Source: Thermoleophilaceae bacterium
GTDB lineage: Bacteria > Actinomycetota > Thermoleophilia > Solirubrobacterales > Thermoleophilaceae
DNA: 64,000 nucleotides
Reading direction: 5' to 3'
Assembly (NCBI GenBank): GCA_030446485.1
Contig: JAUJNF010000003.1
Span: 163,570 to 227,569, forward strand
In this document: positions 54,322-63,582 of the stretch, in pieces
How the letters are laid out: the number at the start of each line of letters is the position of its first letter
Position numbering within the stretch: the stretch's first letter is position 1
Position numbers and translations under genes: made by a program
Notes under the pieces: generated by a model
Seen by the model: only the letters and a program-made list of their open reading frames with translations
What the model was told of the DNA's origin: nothing
Database searches by the model: none

Positions 54322-54409
54322 TCTTCTTCGCCTCCTTCTTGAGTCGCTTGGGGCAGCGCTTGCAGCGCGGCTTCGACTTGCAGCACTTCTTCTTCGGGTT
54401 TCGCCCCAC
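54311..54409 (-). CDS. Very small Cys/Lys-rich protein
   Basis: A 32-residue ORF starting at GTG 54409, with GGGGAG 9 nt upstream and the stop overlapping the ferritin start by 11 nt. Its core is KKKCCKSKPRCKRCPKRLKK: four cysteines (CC-x6-C-x2-C) among lysines, suggesting metal or nucleic-acid binding. From memory, similar tiny proteins occur in other actinobacteria; this could not be checked here. It is too short for usual gene callers. Confidence 0.65.
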   Translation of the reverse strand: MGRNPKKKCCKSKPRCKRCPKRLKKEAKKNAR

Positions 54410-54478
54410 CCTACGCGGCTCCCCGGGGGAACAGGAACGCGAGGACGCACCTACCGGGATGTCCTGACACAGCGCCTA

Positions 54479-54492
54479 TTAGGGTACCCTAA
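54479..54492. promoter_or_regulatory. Perfect 14-bp palindrome, possible metal-regulator operator
   Basis: TTAGGGTACCCTAA is a perfect palindrome and one of the few AT-containing symmetric sites in the window. It lies about 70 nt upstream of the Cys/Lys-rich ORF and ferritin, and contains TACCCT on either strand as a possible -10. The TTAGG...CCTAA half-sites resemble those of DtxR/IdeR boxes, but the spacing differs. Confidence 0.45.
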
Positions 54493-54545
54493 CTTCTAGC
54501 GCTGGTGCCCGCCGCCGGGCCGCTCGTGCTGGTCGCCGGCCGCTC

Positions 54546-55970
54546 TCACCCCGGGAGCGAGCGCGCCGCGACGCGCACCATCGGGCCGGCACCGGCGCGC
54601 AGCGCACTGCGCTTGTCGGCGTCGCGTCCGTAGGACACGCGCACCCACGACCGAGCGGCGAACGCGAGCCGTTCGTCGTAGGGGTGGCCCCAGGTGTCCC
54701 GCCAGCGCGGCGGGTGCCAGATCACGCGCTTGAGCCGGGTGCCGGGCCACTCAACGCTTGCCGGCGGCATCGGCCGCCGGCCGGATGCGACCCGGCTGTT
54801 CAGCCACACGGTGCGCGCCGGAAGCAGTCGCGCGATCTGCTGGGCGCGCGGGCGGTCGGCCGTCCACACCGAGGCGCCGTCGGGTGAGCCGCGCTCCGCG
54901 GCCAGCGCGACCGCCTCGCGCTCCGACTGGGCGGCCAGCACGGCCAGCACCGGCGCGCCGGCATCTTCGCGTACGAGGCGGCTGGTGGGCGTCAGGCCGG
55001 TGACCACCGTGGGAGTGAGGAACGGCGCCGCGAGCGCCGACCCGATGGGACCTAGTCGCCCGCCGGCTGCCGCGGCATCCTCCAGCAGGCCGGCGGCGGC
55101 CTCCAGGCGCTCGGCCGAAGGGACCGGGCCGACTTCGGTATCCCATGCGGCTGGGTCGCCCGCCGCCAGCCCGGGGCCGGCGGCCGTGATCGCGTCGACC
55201 ACTCGCTCCGCCACGTTTGCCACCGCGACCAGCGTGCCGGTGCGCGGGCGTCCGACGCTGCCAAAGGCACCACGCAGCGCCCCGGCCACGACGCCCTCGA
55301 TCTCGGCGTCCGCGAGCACGAGCGCCGCAGCGGGCGGTCCGCCGGGACCCTGCGCCGAGGCGGCGATCTCGGGCACTCGGGCGTCAGACGCGACGTCGCC
55401 GTGCAGGCAGCGCAGCAGTCCGGTGGGCACGCCCGCCCGCTCGAAAACCGCCTGGATCCGCTCCCCGACCAGCGCGCACGTCGGGTCGGGGTGCAGCAGC
55501 ACGGCGCTTCCCCCCATAAGTGCGAGCGCCGCGCCGGCGCACGGATCGGCGAATGGCGAGCGGATCGTTCCCCGCAGCCCGACCACCGGCTGGGACTCGC
55601 GAAGCCAGGCGCCGGTGGCCCGCCGGCCCCGTAGCCACTGGACGGCGAGGGCGCGCTCGCCGTGGGCGGCGATGCGGTGCAGGTCGCGCACGGCCGGCAG
55701 CAGCTCGGCCACCCAGGCCTCGGTGCGCGGCACGCCCGCCTCCCGCACCAGCAGCTCTCCGATCTCCTCCCACTCGTCGATCACGATCTGGGCGGCCCGC
55801 CGCAGGTAGCGCGCGCGAGCGGTCAGGGGCAGCTCGGCCCAAACGGGCTGGATCGTGCCGGCATCCGCGATCATCGCGTCGACGGCCTCCGGCCCGGAGA
55901 GGGCCACCGAGCCGAGCCGCGTCCCGCGTACCGGGTCGAGCGACTCGAGCTCCTCCGCGGTCGCGCTCAA
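54546..55970 (-). CDS. Aldehyde dehydrogenase-like protein lacking catalytic Cys
   Basis: A 474-residue ALDH-fold protein: QPVWAELPLTARARYLRRAAQIV, GLRGTIRSPFADPCAGAALALMGGSAVLLHP, the expected nucleophile region GALRGAFGSVGRPRTGTLVAV, and GSPDGASVWT. The GQxC motif reads GSVGRP, with no Cys, and the general-base Glu motif (ELGG) is also missing, so dehydrogenase activity is unlikely. TTG 55970 overlaps the rarA stop (TTGA). The role could be binding or structural. Confidence 0.8.
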   Translation of the reverse strand: MSATAEELESLDPVRGTRLGSVALSGPEAVDAMIADAGTIQPVWAELPLTARARYLRRAAQIVIDEWEEIGELLVREAGVPRTEAWVAELLPAVRDLHRIAAHGERALAVQWLRGRRATGAWLRESQPVVGLRGTIRSPFADPCAGAALALMGGSAVLLHPDPTCALVGERIQAVFERAGVPTGLLRCLHGDVASDARVPEIAASAQGPGGPPAAALVLADAEIEGVVAGALRGAFGSVGRPRTGTLVAVANVAERVVDAITAAGPGLAAGDPAAWDTEVGPVPSAERLEAAAGLLEDAAAAGGRLGPIGSALAAPFLTPTVVTGLTPTSRLVREDAGAPVLAVLAAQSEREAVALAAERGSPDGASVWTADRPRAQQIARLLPARTVWLNSRVASGRRPMPPASVEWPGTRLKRVIWHPPRWRDTWGHPYDERLAFAARSWVRVSYGRDADKRSALRAGAGPMVRVAARSLPG

Positions 55971-57295
55971 CCGGAACGCATTCGTCGCAGCTCCTCGAGC
56001 CGCTCGCGCATGGCGGCTTCCACGCCCCGGTCCGAGGGCTCGAGAAAGCGCTCCCCCGCCGCCTCGCTCGGGATCAGCGGCTGCGGGGAGAGCGCGTCCG
56101 GATGATCGTGCGGGTAGTCGTAATCCTGGCCACGTCCAAGCGCGCGGGCGCCCGGGTGGGCGGCGCTCCTCATGGGCGCCGGGATGTCGGGCGTCCCGTG
56201 CTCGCGCACCCAGGCGCGCGCGCGGGCGAGGGCCACGTACGAGGCGTTCGACTTGGGCGCGAGCGCCAGGTAGACGGTGGCCTGCGCGAGGTTGTGCGTG
56301 CACTCCGGCAGCCCGACGTGCTCCACGGCGTGGGCCGCGGCCACGGCCAGCGGCAGGGCGTGGGGGTCGGCGTTGCCGATGTCCTCGCTGGCCAGGATCA
56401 CCATGCGGCGGGCGATGAAGCGCGGGTCCTCGCCGCCCTCGAGCATCACCGCCAGGTAGAGGAGGGAGGCGTCCGGGTCGGAGCCGCGCGTGGCCTTGAT
56501 CCAGGCCGAGATCGTGTCGTAGTGGTTGTCGCCGGCGCGGTCGTAGAGAACCGCCTTGCGCTGCAGGGCGTCCTCGGCGTGGCGCAGCGTGACCGTGTCG
56601 CCCCCGGCCGTCGCGCACGCCAGCTCCAGGGCCGCCAGCGCCGAGCGAGCGTCGCCGCCGGAGCGGGCGGCCAGGAAGTCGAGCGCCTCCTCGTCCACCG
56701 GGGGCGGCTGCGGGATGCCGCGCTCGTCGGTGAGCGCGCGCCGCAGCAGCGCCAGCACGTGCGAGTCCTCGAGCCGGCGGAACTCGTAAACCTGCGAGCG
56801 CGAGAGCAGCGCGGAGTTGACCTCGAAGTAGGGGTTCTCGGTGGTCGCTCCGATCAGAACCACGAGCCCCTCCTCCACGGCGGGCAGGAGTGCGTCCTGC
56901 TGGGCCTTGTTGAAGCGGTGGATCTCGTCGAGGAAGAAGATCGTCGGCTGGTCGCTCGTACGGCGGCGGTGCTCGGCGCGCTCCAGCACATCGCGCACCT
57001 CCTGGCGCCCGGCGTTAACCGCCGAGGCCTCCTCGAAGGACGCGCTAGCGTTCACGGCGAGCAGGCGGGCGAGCGTCGTCTTGCCCGTGCCGGGAGGTCC
57101 GTACAGCACCATCGAGTGGGCGCGGCCGTCCTCCACCGCGGACCGGAGGGCCGATCCCGGAGCCAGCAGGTGCTCCTGCCCGATGAACTCGTCGAGCCCC
57201 GCCGGGCGCATACGCACCGCGAGCGGCCGCTCCTCGGGCGGCACCGGCGTGCGGCCGGCCGGTTCCGCGGGGGTGTCGAAGAGCTGCGACTCCAC
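55967..57295 (-). CDS. rarA: Replication-associated recombination protein RarA/MgsA
   Basis: A 442-residue AAA+ ATPase. It has [21 protein letters not shown], Walker [17 protein letters not shown], Walker [21 protein letters not shown], sensor [18 protein letters not shown] and the C-terminal tetramerisation region with [19 protein letters not shown]. It acts at stalled forks. GTG 57295 (SQLFDTP start, GGGAAG 8 nt upstream) is preferred over ATG 57322. Confidence 0.93.
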   Translation of the reverse strand: MESQLFDTPAEPAGRTPVPPEERPLAVRMRPAGLDEFIGQEHLLAPGSALRSAVEDGRAHSMVLYGPPGTGKTTLARLLAVNASASFEEASAVNAGRQEVRDVLERAEHRRRTSDQPTIFFLDEIHRFNKAQQDALLPAVEEGLVVLIGATTENPYFEVNSALLSRSQVYEFRRLEDSHVLALLRRALTDERGIPQPPPVDEEALDFLAARSGGDARSALAALELACATAGGDTVTLRHAEDALQRKAVLYDRAGDNHYDTISAWIKATRGSDPDASLLYLAVMLEGGEDPRFIARRMVILASEDIGNADPHALPLAVAAAHAVEHVGLPECTHNLAQATVYLALAPKSNASYVALARARAWVREHGTPDIPAPMRSAAHPGARALGRGQDYDYPHDHPDALSPQPLIPSEAAGERFLEPSDRGVEAAMRERLEELRRMRSG

Positions 57296-57355
57296 GGGCG
57301 GATCTTCCCACCGTGCCGCCATCGGTGTCGTGCCGCGCAGCCAGGATCGTCCCGA

Positions 57356-57404
57356 GGGGTTGGGCCGATTCCGGCGCTCACAGTGCCCACATCGGCCCAA
57401 CCCC
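57356..57404 (-). terminator. 14-bp perfect hairpin between pyrD and rarA
   Basis: 57356-57369 is the exact reverse complement of 57391-57404, with a 21-nt loop. It begins about 15 nt after the pyrD stop on this strand. A T tract is missing. Confidence 0.55.
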
Positions 57405-57418
57405 TTCGCGGGGGATCG

Positions 57419-58575
57419 CTACGGGTGCGCGACGTGCACGGTGGGCGGCTGGCGCGCGCTCACGCCAGCGGCTGAGGTGCCGGCCCCGATGAACTGCTCG
57501 ATGGAGGTCGCGCCCGCCTCTCGCACGAGCCGCGTCAGGCCGCGGTTGATACGGCTGGGCCACAGCGGCCCTCCGTACACGAAGGCCGTATACGCCTGCA
57601 CGAGGGTGGCACCCGCCCGTATCCGCTCCCATGCGTCGGCGGGCGTCTCGATCCCGCCCACCGATACGAGCACCAGCTGTCCGCCGGCCCGCGCCCGAAG
57701 GCGCTTCAGCACCGTCAGCCCACGCTCCTTCAGAGGAGCACCTGAGATGCCGCCCTCGCCATAAGAGGCGGCCTCCGTTGCCGAGTGCGTCAGACAGGAG
57801 GGGTCGACGGTCGTGTTGACCGCGATGATGCCGTCGAGCTCGAGCTCGACGGCGAGGGCGGCGATCGTGTCGATCTCCTCGTCGTTTAGGTCGGGCCCGA
57901 TCTTGAGGAGCATCGGAAGCCCGGGGCGCGAGGAGGCCAGCTCGCTTCGCACCGCGGCAATCAGGCTGCGCAGCGGCTCCTCCGCCTGCATCGTCGTGAG
58001 CCCCGGCGTGTTCGGCGAGCTGACGTTCAACACCAGGTAGTCGGCGAGCGGCGCAAGCCGGCGAACGGAGGCGCAGTAATCGGCGGGCGCGTCTTCGATC
58101 GGCACCGTGGCCGTCTTGCCGATGTTTGCTCCGACGATCCGGCTCCGGTCGCGGCGGTGAAGCCGCTCGGCGACGACCCCAACACCGGGGTTCGGGAAAC
58201 CCATGCGGTTGAGAAGCGCCCGCTCGCGCGGCAGCCGGTAAACGCGTGGACGCCCGTTCCCGCTCTGCGGCTGGGCCGTGACGGTGCCCACCTCGACGGC
58301 CCCGAAGCCGATGAGCGCGAGGCCGTCGAATGCGGTCGCATCCTTGTCGACGCCTGCGGCGACGACCAAGGGGCTCGGGAAGGTCCGCCCCAGCGCACGC
58401 ACCTCGAGGTGCGGGTCGCGGGGGTCAGCGCCCGCCCGAGCAGCCGGCGGACGACGGGGAGGCCGGTGACCAGCCTCAGCCCGCGAAAGGCGAGCGCATG
58501 AGCCTGCTCCTCATCGATTCGCTGGAGGACGAGCCCGAAGAAGAGCCGGTAGATCACGGGCGTCAACTTTGGCAC
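57419..58575 (-). pseudogene. pyrD: Dihydroorotate dehydrogenase (class 2), frameshifted
   Basis: The N-terminal part (YRLFFGLVLQRIDEEQAHAL...LLGRALTP) runs in one frame from GTG 58575. The core ([77 protein letters not shown]) is in another frame ending at 57419. A single missing base in the G5 run at 58420-58424 explains it. The protein is otherwise complete and belongs to the membrane-linked, quinone-dependent class. As pyrD is normally needed for pyrimidine synthesis and pyrE is intact, a sequence error is likelier than decay. Confidence 0.85.
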
Positions 58576-58609
58576 GTCGTCGCGCCGACCCCGCGCCGCG
58601 CCCCTGCCC

Positions 58610-58615
58610 TAGCAT
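58610..58615 (+). promoter_or_regulatory. TAGCAT -10 hexamer, leaderless
   Basis: TAGCAT ends 7 nt before GTG 58623. Confidence 0.5.
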
Positions 58616-58622
58616 CAGCGGA

Positions 58623-59933
58623 GTGCTCGACACCGCCGCTCTCGAGACGCGCACGACGGAGTTGCTTCAGCGGCTCATCCGCTTCAACACGGTCAACCCG
58701 CCCGGCAACGAGGCCGCAGCCCAGGAGTACCTGAGGGGGCTGCTCGAGACCGCCGGCTTCGAGTGCGAGCTGCTGTCGTCGGTGCCCGGGCGCCCCAACC
58801 TGATCGGGCGTCTTCCGGGCCGCTCCGACGGCCCGCGCCTGGCCTACCTGGGCCACGTGGACACCGTGCTCGCCACGCCGTCGGAGTGGACCGTCGACCC
58901 GTGGTCGGGCGAGCTTCGCGACGGCTGCGTATGGGGCCGCGGGGCGCTCGACATGAAGAGCCAGGTGGCCGCGGAGGTGGCGGCGGCGTGCGCCCTCGCC
59001 GAGGAGGGCTGGCGCCCCGAGTCCGGCGAGCTGCTGCTCGTGCTCACGGCCGACGAGGAGGCCGGCGCCGAGCACGGCGCCAAGTTCCTCTGCGAGCAGG
59101 TGCCTGACAAGGTGCGCTGCGACCTGATCGTGAACGAGGGCGGAGGCGACGCGTTCGAGTTCGATGGCCGGCGCTTCTACGGTGTGTGCGTCGCGGAGAA
59201 GGGCGTGTTCCGGTTCCGCGTCACCACCGACGGTCGCGCCGGCCACGCTTCGATCCCCCGCATCGGTGACAACGCGCTCACGAAGATGGCGCCCATCCTC
59301 GGCGCGATGCGCGAGCGCCAGCCCTCGCTGGAGCCGTCGGCGGAGCCCGAGGCCTTCCTTGCTGCGCTCGGCGTCGAGGTGGACGGCGACCTCGAGGGGG
59401 CGGTTCAGCGGGTGGCGGCGATCGACCCGCGCGTGGCGGTGCTGTTCGAGCCGATGCTCGGCGTGACGCTCACCCCGACCATGATCAGCGCGTCGGAGAA
59501 GATCAACGTGATCCCCTCCCAGGCGGTGCTGAACGTGGACTGCCGGGTGCCGCCCGGGCTCGGGGAGGAGCACGCCCGCATGCGCATCGAGGAGGTGCTC
59601 GGCACGGACGGCCACCGGGTCACGTTCGGAGAGACGGTGATCGGCAACCGCTCGCCCGTCGACACCGAGCTGATGGGACACATCCGCGAGTTTCTCGCGC
59701 GCGAGGATCCGTCGGCGGAGGTGGCCCCCACCGTGCTCCCCGGCTTCACCGACTCGCGCTGGTTCCGCGAGGCCTTTCCCGAGTGCGTGGCCTACGGCTT
59801 CTTCCCCCAGCGCGCGATGGACCTGTTCGAGGCGGCACCACTGGTGCACGGGGCCGACGAGCGGATACCGGTGGAGGACCTCGGGTTGGCGGCGCGGTTC
59901 TTCAGTGAGCTGGCTGTCAAGGTGTGCGGATGA
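58623..59933 (+). CDS. M20-family metallopeptidase / deacylase
   Basis: A 436-residue dizinc hydrolase. It has LQRLIRFNTVNPPGNE, AYLGHVDTVLATPSEW, the bridging Asp in GRGALDMKSQVAAEV and the catalytic Glu in LTADEEAGAEHGAKF. A lid domain (about 185-320) carries HASIPRIGDNALTKM. The substrate may be an N-acyl amino acid or dipeptide (ArgE/DapE/ACY1-like). GTG 58623 follows a TAGCAT box. Confidence 0.9.
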   Translation: MLDTAALETRTTELLQRLIRFNTVNPPGNEAAAQEYLRGLLETAGFECELLSSVPGRPNLIGRLPGRSDGPRLAYLGHVDTVLATPSEWTVDPWSGELRDGCVWGRGALDMKSQVAAEVAAACALAEEGWRPESGELLLVLTADEEAGAEHGAKFLCEQVPDKVRCDLIVNEGGGDAFEFDGRRFYGVCVAEKGVFRFRVTTDGRAGHASIPRIGDNALTKMAPILGAMRERQPSLEPSAEPEAFLAALGVEVDGDLEGAVQRVAAIDPRVAVLFEPMLGVTLTPTMISASEKINVIPSQAVLNVDCRVPPGLGEEHARMRIEEVLGTDGHRVTFGETVIGNRSPVDTELMGHIREFLAREDPSAEVAPTVLPGFTDSRWFREAFPECVAYGFFPQRAMDLFEAAPLVHGADERIPVEDLGLAARFFSELAVKVCG

Positions 59934-59939
59934 GGAGGA

Positions 59940-60002
59940 CGGTGGACGGTGCACGGTGGACAGGACTTGGGCTGTTCCCTGTCCACTGTCCCCCGTCCAC
60001 CG
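59940..60002. repeat. Palindromic heptamer repeat, locus C
   Basis: Left arm 59940-59964 has GTGGACG, GTGCACG, GTGGACA; right arm 59978-60002 has TGTCCAC, TGTCCCC, CGTCCAC. The arms pair over about 25 positions with three mismatches and a 13-nt loop. It lies between the M20 and DUF1385 genes. Confidence 0.75.
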
Positions 60003-60034
60003 AGGAGTTCGACGAGCCGAAGGAGAAGCTTCGT

Positions 60035-60823
60035 TTGGGCGGCATGGCCCTCCGCAACGGCCTGCTCGTGCACGGGCCGACGCACTGGGCGGCCGCCGTG
60101 CGCACCGACGGCGGCGAGCTCAAGGTGGCCTCGGGGCGCAAGCCCGATCTGGGCGGCCGCGCGTCCGAACGGGTGCCCGGGCTGCGGGGCGTCGCGAAGC
60201 TGGCCGAGGCCTTCGCGGTCATCCCGCTCGTGAAGATCGCACTCCCCGAGGCCAAGCTGCCGATGCAGGACGTGCGCACGCTCGGGGCCATGGGGGTTGC
60301 AGCCCTGGGCGGCCAGGCGCTTCGCCGCGCGGGGCCGCGCACGCTGGGCCGCGAGGCCGCGGTGGCGCTGGTGAGCCTCACGCCCGCGCTGTTCGCGCTG
60401 CGCGGTGGCGATCTCGCCTCTTACCACGGCGTCGAGCACAAGGCCATCGGCGCCTACGAGCAGGACGAGGAGACGGCCGAGGCGACCAAGGAGCACGAGC
60501 GCTGCGGATCCAATCTGGTGGCGCCGATGATGGCCACGGCCACCGTGGGCAACGTGGCCGCGCGCCGCGCGGGGCTACGCGGCCCGCTGGCGGAGGGTGC
60601 GGTGGCGCTCGGGAGCGTTGCGGTGGCCGTCGAGGTCTTCGGCTGGTCGGAGCGCCACGCGGAGTCGGGGCTGGCGCGCGCGCTGCGCCGGCCCGGGTAC
60701 GAGATCCAGCGGGCGGTGGGTACGCGCGAGCCGAGCGAGGAGCAGCTGGAGGTGGGTCGTGCGGCGCTCGAGGAGATCCTGCGCGTGGAGGCCGTCGAGG
60801 CTGCAGAGCACGCCGCTGCCTGA
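60035..60823 (+). CDS. DUF1385 membrane protein
   Basis: About 262 residues: GGMALRNGLLVHGPTHWAAAVR at the N terminus, two hydrophobic segments, YHGVEHKAIGAYEQDE and HERCGSNLVAP, the conserved DUF1385 His/Cys motifs. TTG 60035 has AAGGAG 9 nt upstream and starts near the family core. An ATG at 59930, overlapping the M20 stop, would translate the repeat and is less likely. The function is unknown. Confidence 0.85.
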   Translation: MGGMALRNGLLVHGPTHWAAAVRTDGGELKVASGRKPDLGGRASERVPGLRGVAKLAEAFAVIPLVKIALPEAKLPMQDVRTLGAMGVAALGGQALRRAGPRTLGREAAVALVSLTPALFALRGGDLASYHGVEHKAIGAYEQDEETAEATKEHERCGSNLVAPMMATATVGNVAARRAGLRGPLAEGAVALGSVAVAVEVFGWSERHAESGLARALRRPGYEIQRAVGTREPSEEQLEVGRAALEEILRVEAVEAAEHAAA

Positions 60824-60870
60824 AATCTCGGGCGGAGCGGGCGCGCGCAGTGGGCGCTGAACATTCGCCC

Positions 60871-61971
60871 ATGGCGACGCCCGTCACGCGCCGCGAGCGC
60901 CTCGACCCGGCCGTCTTCCGCCTGCCGGTCGAGAAGATCCGCGACGGCTACTACACCGACGCCTACTTCAACTACGCGAAGGAGCTGCTCGAGGCCGAGG
61001 GCCGGCACCCGCGCGCGACGATGCAGGTCTTCCAGAAGCGGCAGTCGGTGCTGGGCGGCGTGGACGAGGCGGTGGCCGTGCTCAAGGAGTGCTCCGGCCG
61101 CGCGACGCCGGACGGCGGCTGGATTCCCGCCTGGGACGAGCTGGTGGTGCACGCCCTCCACGAGGGCGACGAGATCGCGCCGCGAGAGACCGTGATGACG
61201 ATCGAGGGCGACTACTCCCTGTTCGCCCATCTCGAGACCGTCTACCTCGGCTGCATGGCCCGCCGCACGCTCGTGATGAGCAACGTGCGCGAGGTGGTGG
61301 AGGCGGCGGGCGACAAGCCGATCCTCTTCTTCCCCGCGCGGCACGACCACTGGCGCGTGCAGACCGGCGACGGGTGGGCCGCCCACGTGGCCGGCGCCAT
61401 CGGCGTGTCCACCGACGCCCAGGCCTCGTGGTGGGGCGGCCGGGGCGTGGGCACGGTGCCGCACGCGCTGATCGCGGCCTACGGGGGCGACACGGTGGCC
61501 GCCGCCGAGGCCTTCGCCCGCCGCTTCGCCCGCGAGATGAACGTGGTGGTGCTCGTCGACTTCGAGAACGACTCGGTGCGCACGGCGCTCGAGGTGGCCG
61601 ATGCCCTGGGCGACCGGCTGTGGGGCGTGCGCCTCGACACCTCGGACACCCTGGTGGACCGCGGCCTGTGGCACGAGATGGGGGACTTCAAGCCGACCGG
61701 GGTGAACGCCGTGCTCGTGCGCCGGGTGCGCGACGCGCTCGACGCCGCGGGGCATCAGCGCGTGCGCATCGTGGTCTCCGGCGGCTTCACCGCCGAGCGC
61801 ATCCGCGAGTTCGAGGCGATCGGCGCGCCGGTCGACTCCTACGGGGTCGGCTCGTCGCTCCTGGCGGGCCAGAACGACTTCACGGCGGACATCGTGCTGT
61901 CCGACGGGCGCGACGTGGCCAAGGTGGGCCGGCGCCACCGACCGAATCCTCGCCTGCAGACGGTGGAGTAA
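60871..61971 (+). CDS. Nicotinate phosphoribosyltransferase-family protein
   Basis: A 366-residue type II PRTase-like enzyme: EKIRDGYYTDAYFNYAK, LFAHLETVYLGCMARRTL, FFPARHDHWRVQTGDGWAAH, VVLVDFENDSVRTALEVADAL, RLDTSDTL and IVVSGGFTAERIREFEA. It likely makes nicotinate mononucleotide in NAD salvage, though the subgroup differs from classical PncB. ATG 60871 is the start. Confidence 0.87.
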   Translation: MATPVTRRERLDPAVFRLPVEKIRDGYYTDAYFNYAKELLEAEGRHPRATMQVFQKRQSVLGGVDEAVAVLKECSGRATPDGGWIPAWDELVVHALHEGDEIAPRETVMTIEGDYSLFAHLETVYLGCMARRTLVMSNVREVVEAAGDKPILFFPARHDHWRVQTGDGWAAHVAGAIGVSTDAQASWWGGRGVGTVPHALIAAYGGDTVAAAEAFARRFAREMNVVVLVDFENDSVRTALEVADALGDRLWGVRLDTSDTLVDRGLWHEMGDFKPTGVNAVLVRRVRDALDAAGHQRVRIVVSGGFTAERIREFEAIGAPVDSYGVGSSLLAGQNDFTADIVLSDGRDVAKVGRRHRPNPRLQTVE

Positions 61972-61992
61972 AGTTCGCGGTCTCCCGATGCC

Positions 61993-63570
61993 ATGGAGGG
62001 CATGACCATCACTTCACTCGCCGTTTCCTTCAGCGGCTTCGACGAATGGGCGCTCACGTGGCTGCCCCTCATCTTCATGGGGCTGATCGTCGTCCTGATC
62101 GGGGCGACCCTGCGGTACATGCCGCGCACCAAGCCGCAGGAGATCAAGCCCGAGTCGTCGCAGTCGATCGGCTGGGAGGACGTGGCCGGCGCGGACGAGG
62201 CCAAGGAGGAGCTGCGCGAGGTCGTCGAGTTCCTACGCGATCCCAAGCGCTTCAGGAAGCTCGGCGCCCGGGTGCCCAAGGGCATCCTGCTGCACGGCCC
62301 CCCGGGCACCGGCAAGACGCTGCTCGCGAAGGCCGTCGCGCACGAGTCGAAGGCCAAGTTCTTCGCCCAGTCCGCGTCGTCGTTCGTGGAGATGTTCGCG
62401 GGCCTTGGCGCCGCCCGCATCCGCCGGCTGTTTCGCACCGCCCGCAAGCACCGCCCGGCCATCATCTTCATCGACGAGCTGGATGCCGTCGGCGCCACGC
62501 GCGGCAAGGACATCTCCGGTGAGAAGGACCAGACGCTGAACCAGCTGTTGGTGGAGATGGACGGCTTCGCCGGCAGTGACGACCTGGTCGTCATCGCCGC
62601 GTCCAACCTGCTCGAGAAGCTCGACCCGGCGCTGCTCCGTCCGGGCCGCTTCGACCGCCAGATCCTCGTAACGCCCCCGGACCTGACGGGGCGCGAGGCG
62701 ATCCTGCGCGTGCACACCGCCAACAAGCCGCTGCACGAGGTGGACCTCGACATGATCGCCCGGCAGACGAGCGGCCTCACGGGTGCTGACCTCGCCAACA
62801 TCTGCAACGAGGCCGCCATCTTCGCCGGCCGCGAGCGGCGCGACTTCATCTTCATGCAGGACTTCGAGGCCGCGCTCGAGCGCGTGGTGGCCGGCATGCA
62901 GTCGCGCCGCGTGATCAACGACCACGAGAAGCACGTCGTGGCCTACCACGAGGCCGGTCACGCGCTGTGCGCCGAGCTGCTGCCCTCCGTCGACAAGGTG
63001 CACAAGATCTCGATCATCCCCCGCGGGCGTGCGCTCGGCTACACGCTGAACCTGCCGGACGAGGACCGCTACCTCAAGTCGCGCGAGGAGCTGATCGACC
63101 ACATGGTCGTGCTGCTGGCCGGCCGCGTGGCCGAGCGCGTGGTGTTCCGCACGATCACCACCGGCGCCTCCGACGACCTGCGCAAGGTCAACGAGATCAG
63201 CCGCGCCATGGTGGTCGAATACGGCATGGGCACGTCGCTCAACTCGCGCCGGCTTCCCCCCGACGACTACTCGATCTCCGACAACACCAGGCGCATGATC
63301 GACGAGGAGCAGCAGGAGGTGGCCGATCTCGCCGACCGCAAGGCCCTGAACCTGATCATGGAGAACCGGCCGCTGCTCGACCGCTTCGCCGAGCGGCTGC
63401 TCGAGACAGAGCTGCTCGACCGCGAGGCGATCGAGCAGATCACCGCCGATTACCACGCGGGGGGGCCGGACGGACAGCTCGGCGCTCCGGTCGAGAACGG
63501 TTCCGGGCCGGCGGGGACGGCGGTGCCGCACATCGCCGCCAGCGAGCGGCTGGGGCCAGGGCCCAAGTAG
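61993..63570 (+). CDS. FtsH-type AAA+ membrane metalloprotease, short form
   Basis: 525 residues. A single N-terminal membrane segment (about 24-42) leads into the AAA+ domain with Walker [19 protein letters not shown] (about 102), Walker B IIFIDELDAVGA, SRH LLRPGRFDRQI and the pore loop FVEMFAGLGAARIR (VG of the usual FVGVGA altered). The peptidase domain has YHEAGHAL (H320, H324) and the third ligand in the GASDDLRKV region. The usual periplasmic domain and second membrane span are missing. Confidence 0.92.
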   Translation: MEGMTITSLAVSFSGFDEWALTWLPLIFMGLIVVLIGATLRYMPRTKPQEIKPESSQSIGWEDVAGADEAKEELREVVEFLRDPKRFRKLGARVPKGILLHGPPGTGKTLLAKAVAHESKAKFFAQSASSFVEMFAGLGAARIRRLFRTARKHRPAIIFIDELDAVGATRGKDISGEKDQTLNQLLVEMDGFAGSDDLVVIAASNLLEKLDPALLRPGRFDRQILVTPPDLTGREAILRVHTANKPLHEVDLDMIARQTSGLTGADLANICNEAAIFAGRERRDFIFMQDFEAALERVVAGMQSRRVINDHEKHVVAYHEAGHALCAELLPSVDKVHKISIIPRGRALGYTLNLPDEDRYLKSREELIDHMVVLLAGRVAERVVFRTITTGASDDLRKVNEISRAMVVEYGMGTSLNSRRLPPDDYSISDNTRRMIDEEQQEVADLADRKALNLIMENRPLLDRFAERLLETELLDREAIEQITADYHAGGPDGQLGAPVENGSGPAGTAVPHIAASERLGPGPK

Positions 63571-63573
63571 ACT
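63568..63573 (+). promoter_or_regulatory. TAGACT -10 hexamer, leaderless
   Basis: TAGACT, beginning at the ftsH stop codon, ends 9 nt before GTG 63583. Confidence 0.5.
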
Positions 63574-63582
63574 CGCGCCCTG

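Noticed and set aside
59924..60034. Translated N-terminal extension of the DUF1385 protein from the ATGA at 59930
   Set aside because: It would encode the heptamer repeat; TTG 60035 has AAGGAG and begins at the family core. The extension cannot be fully excluded.
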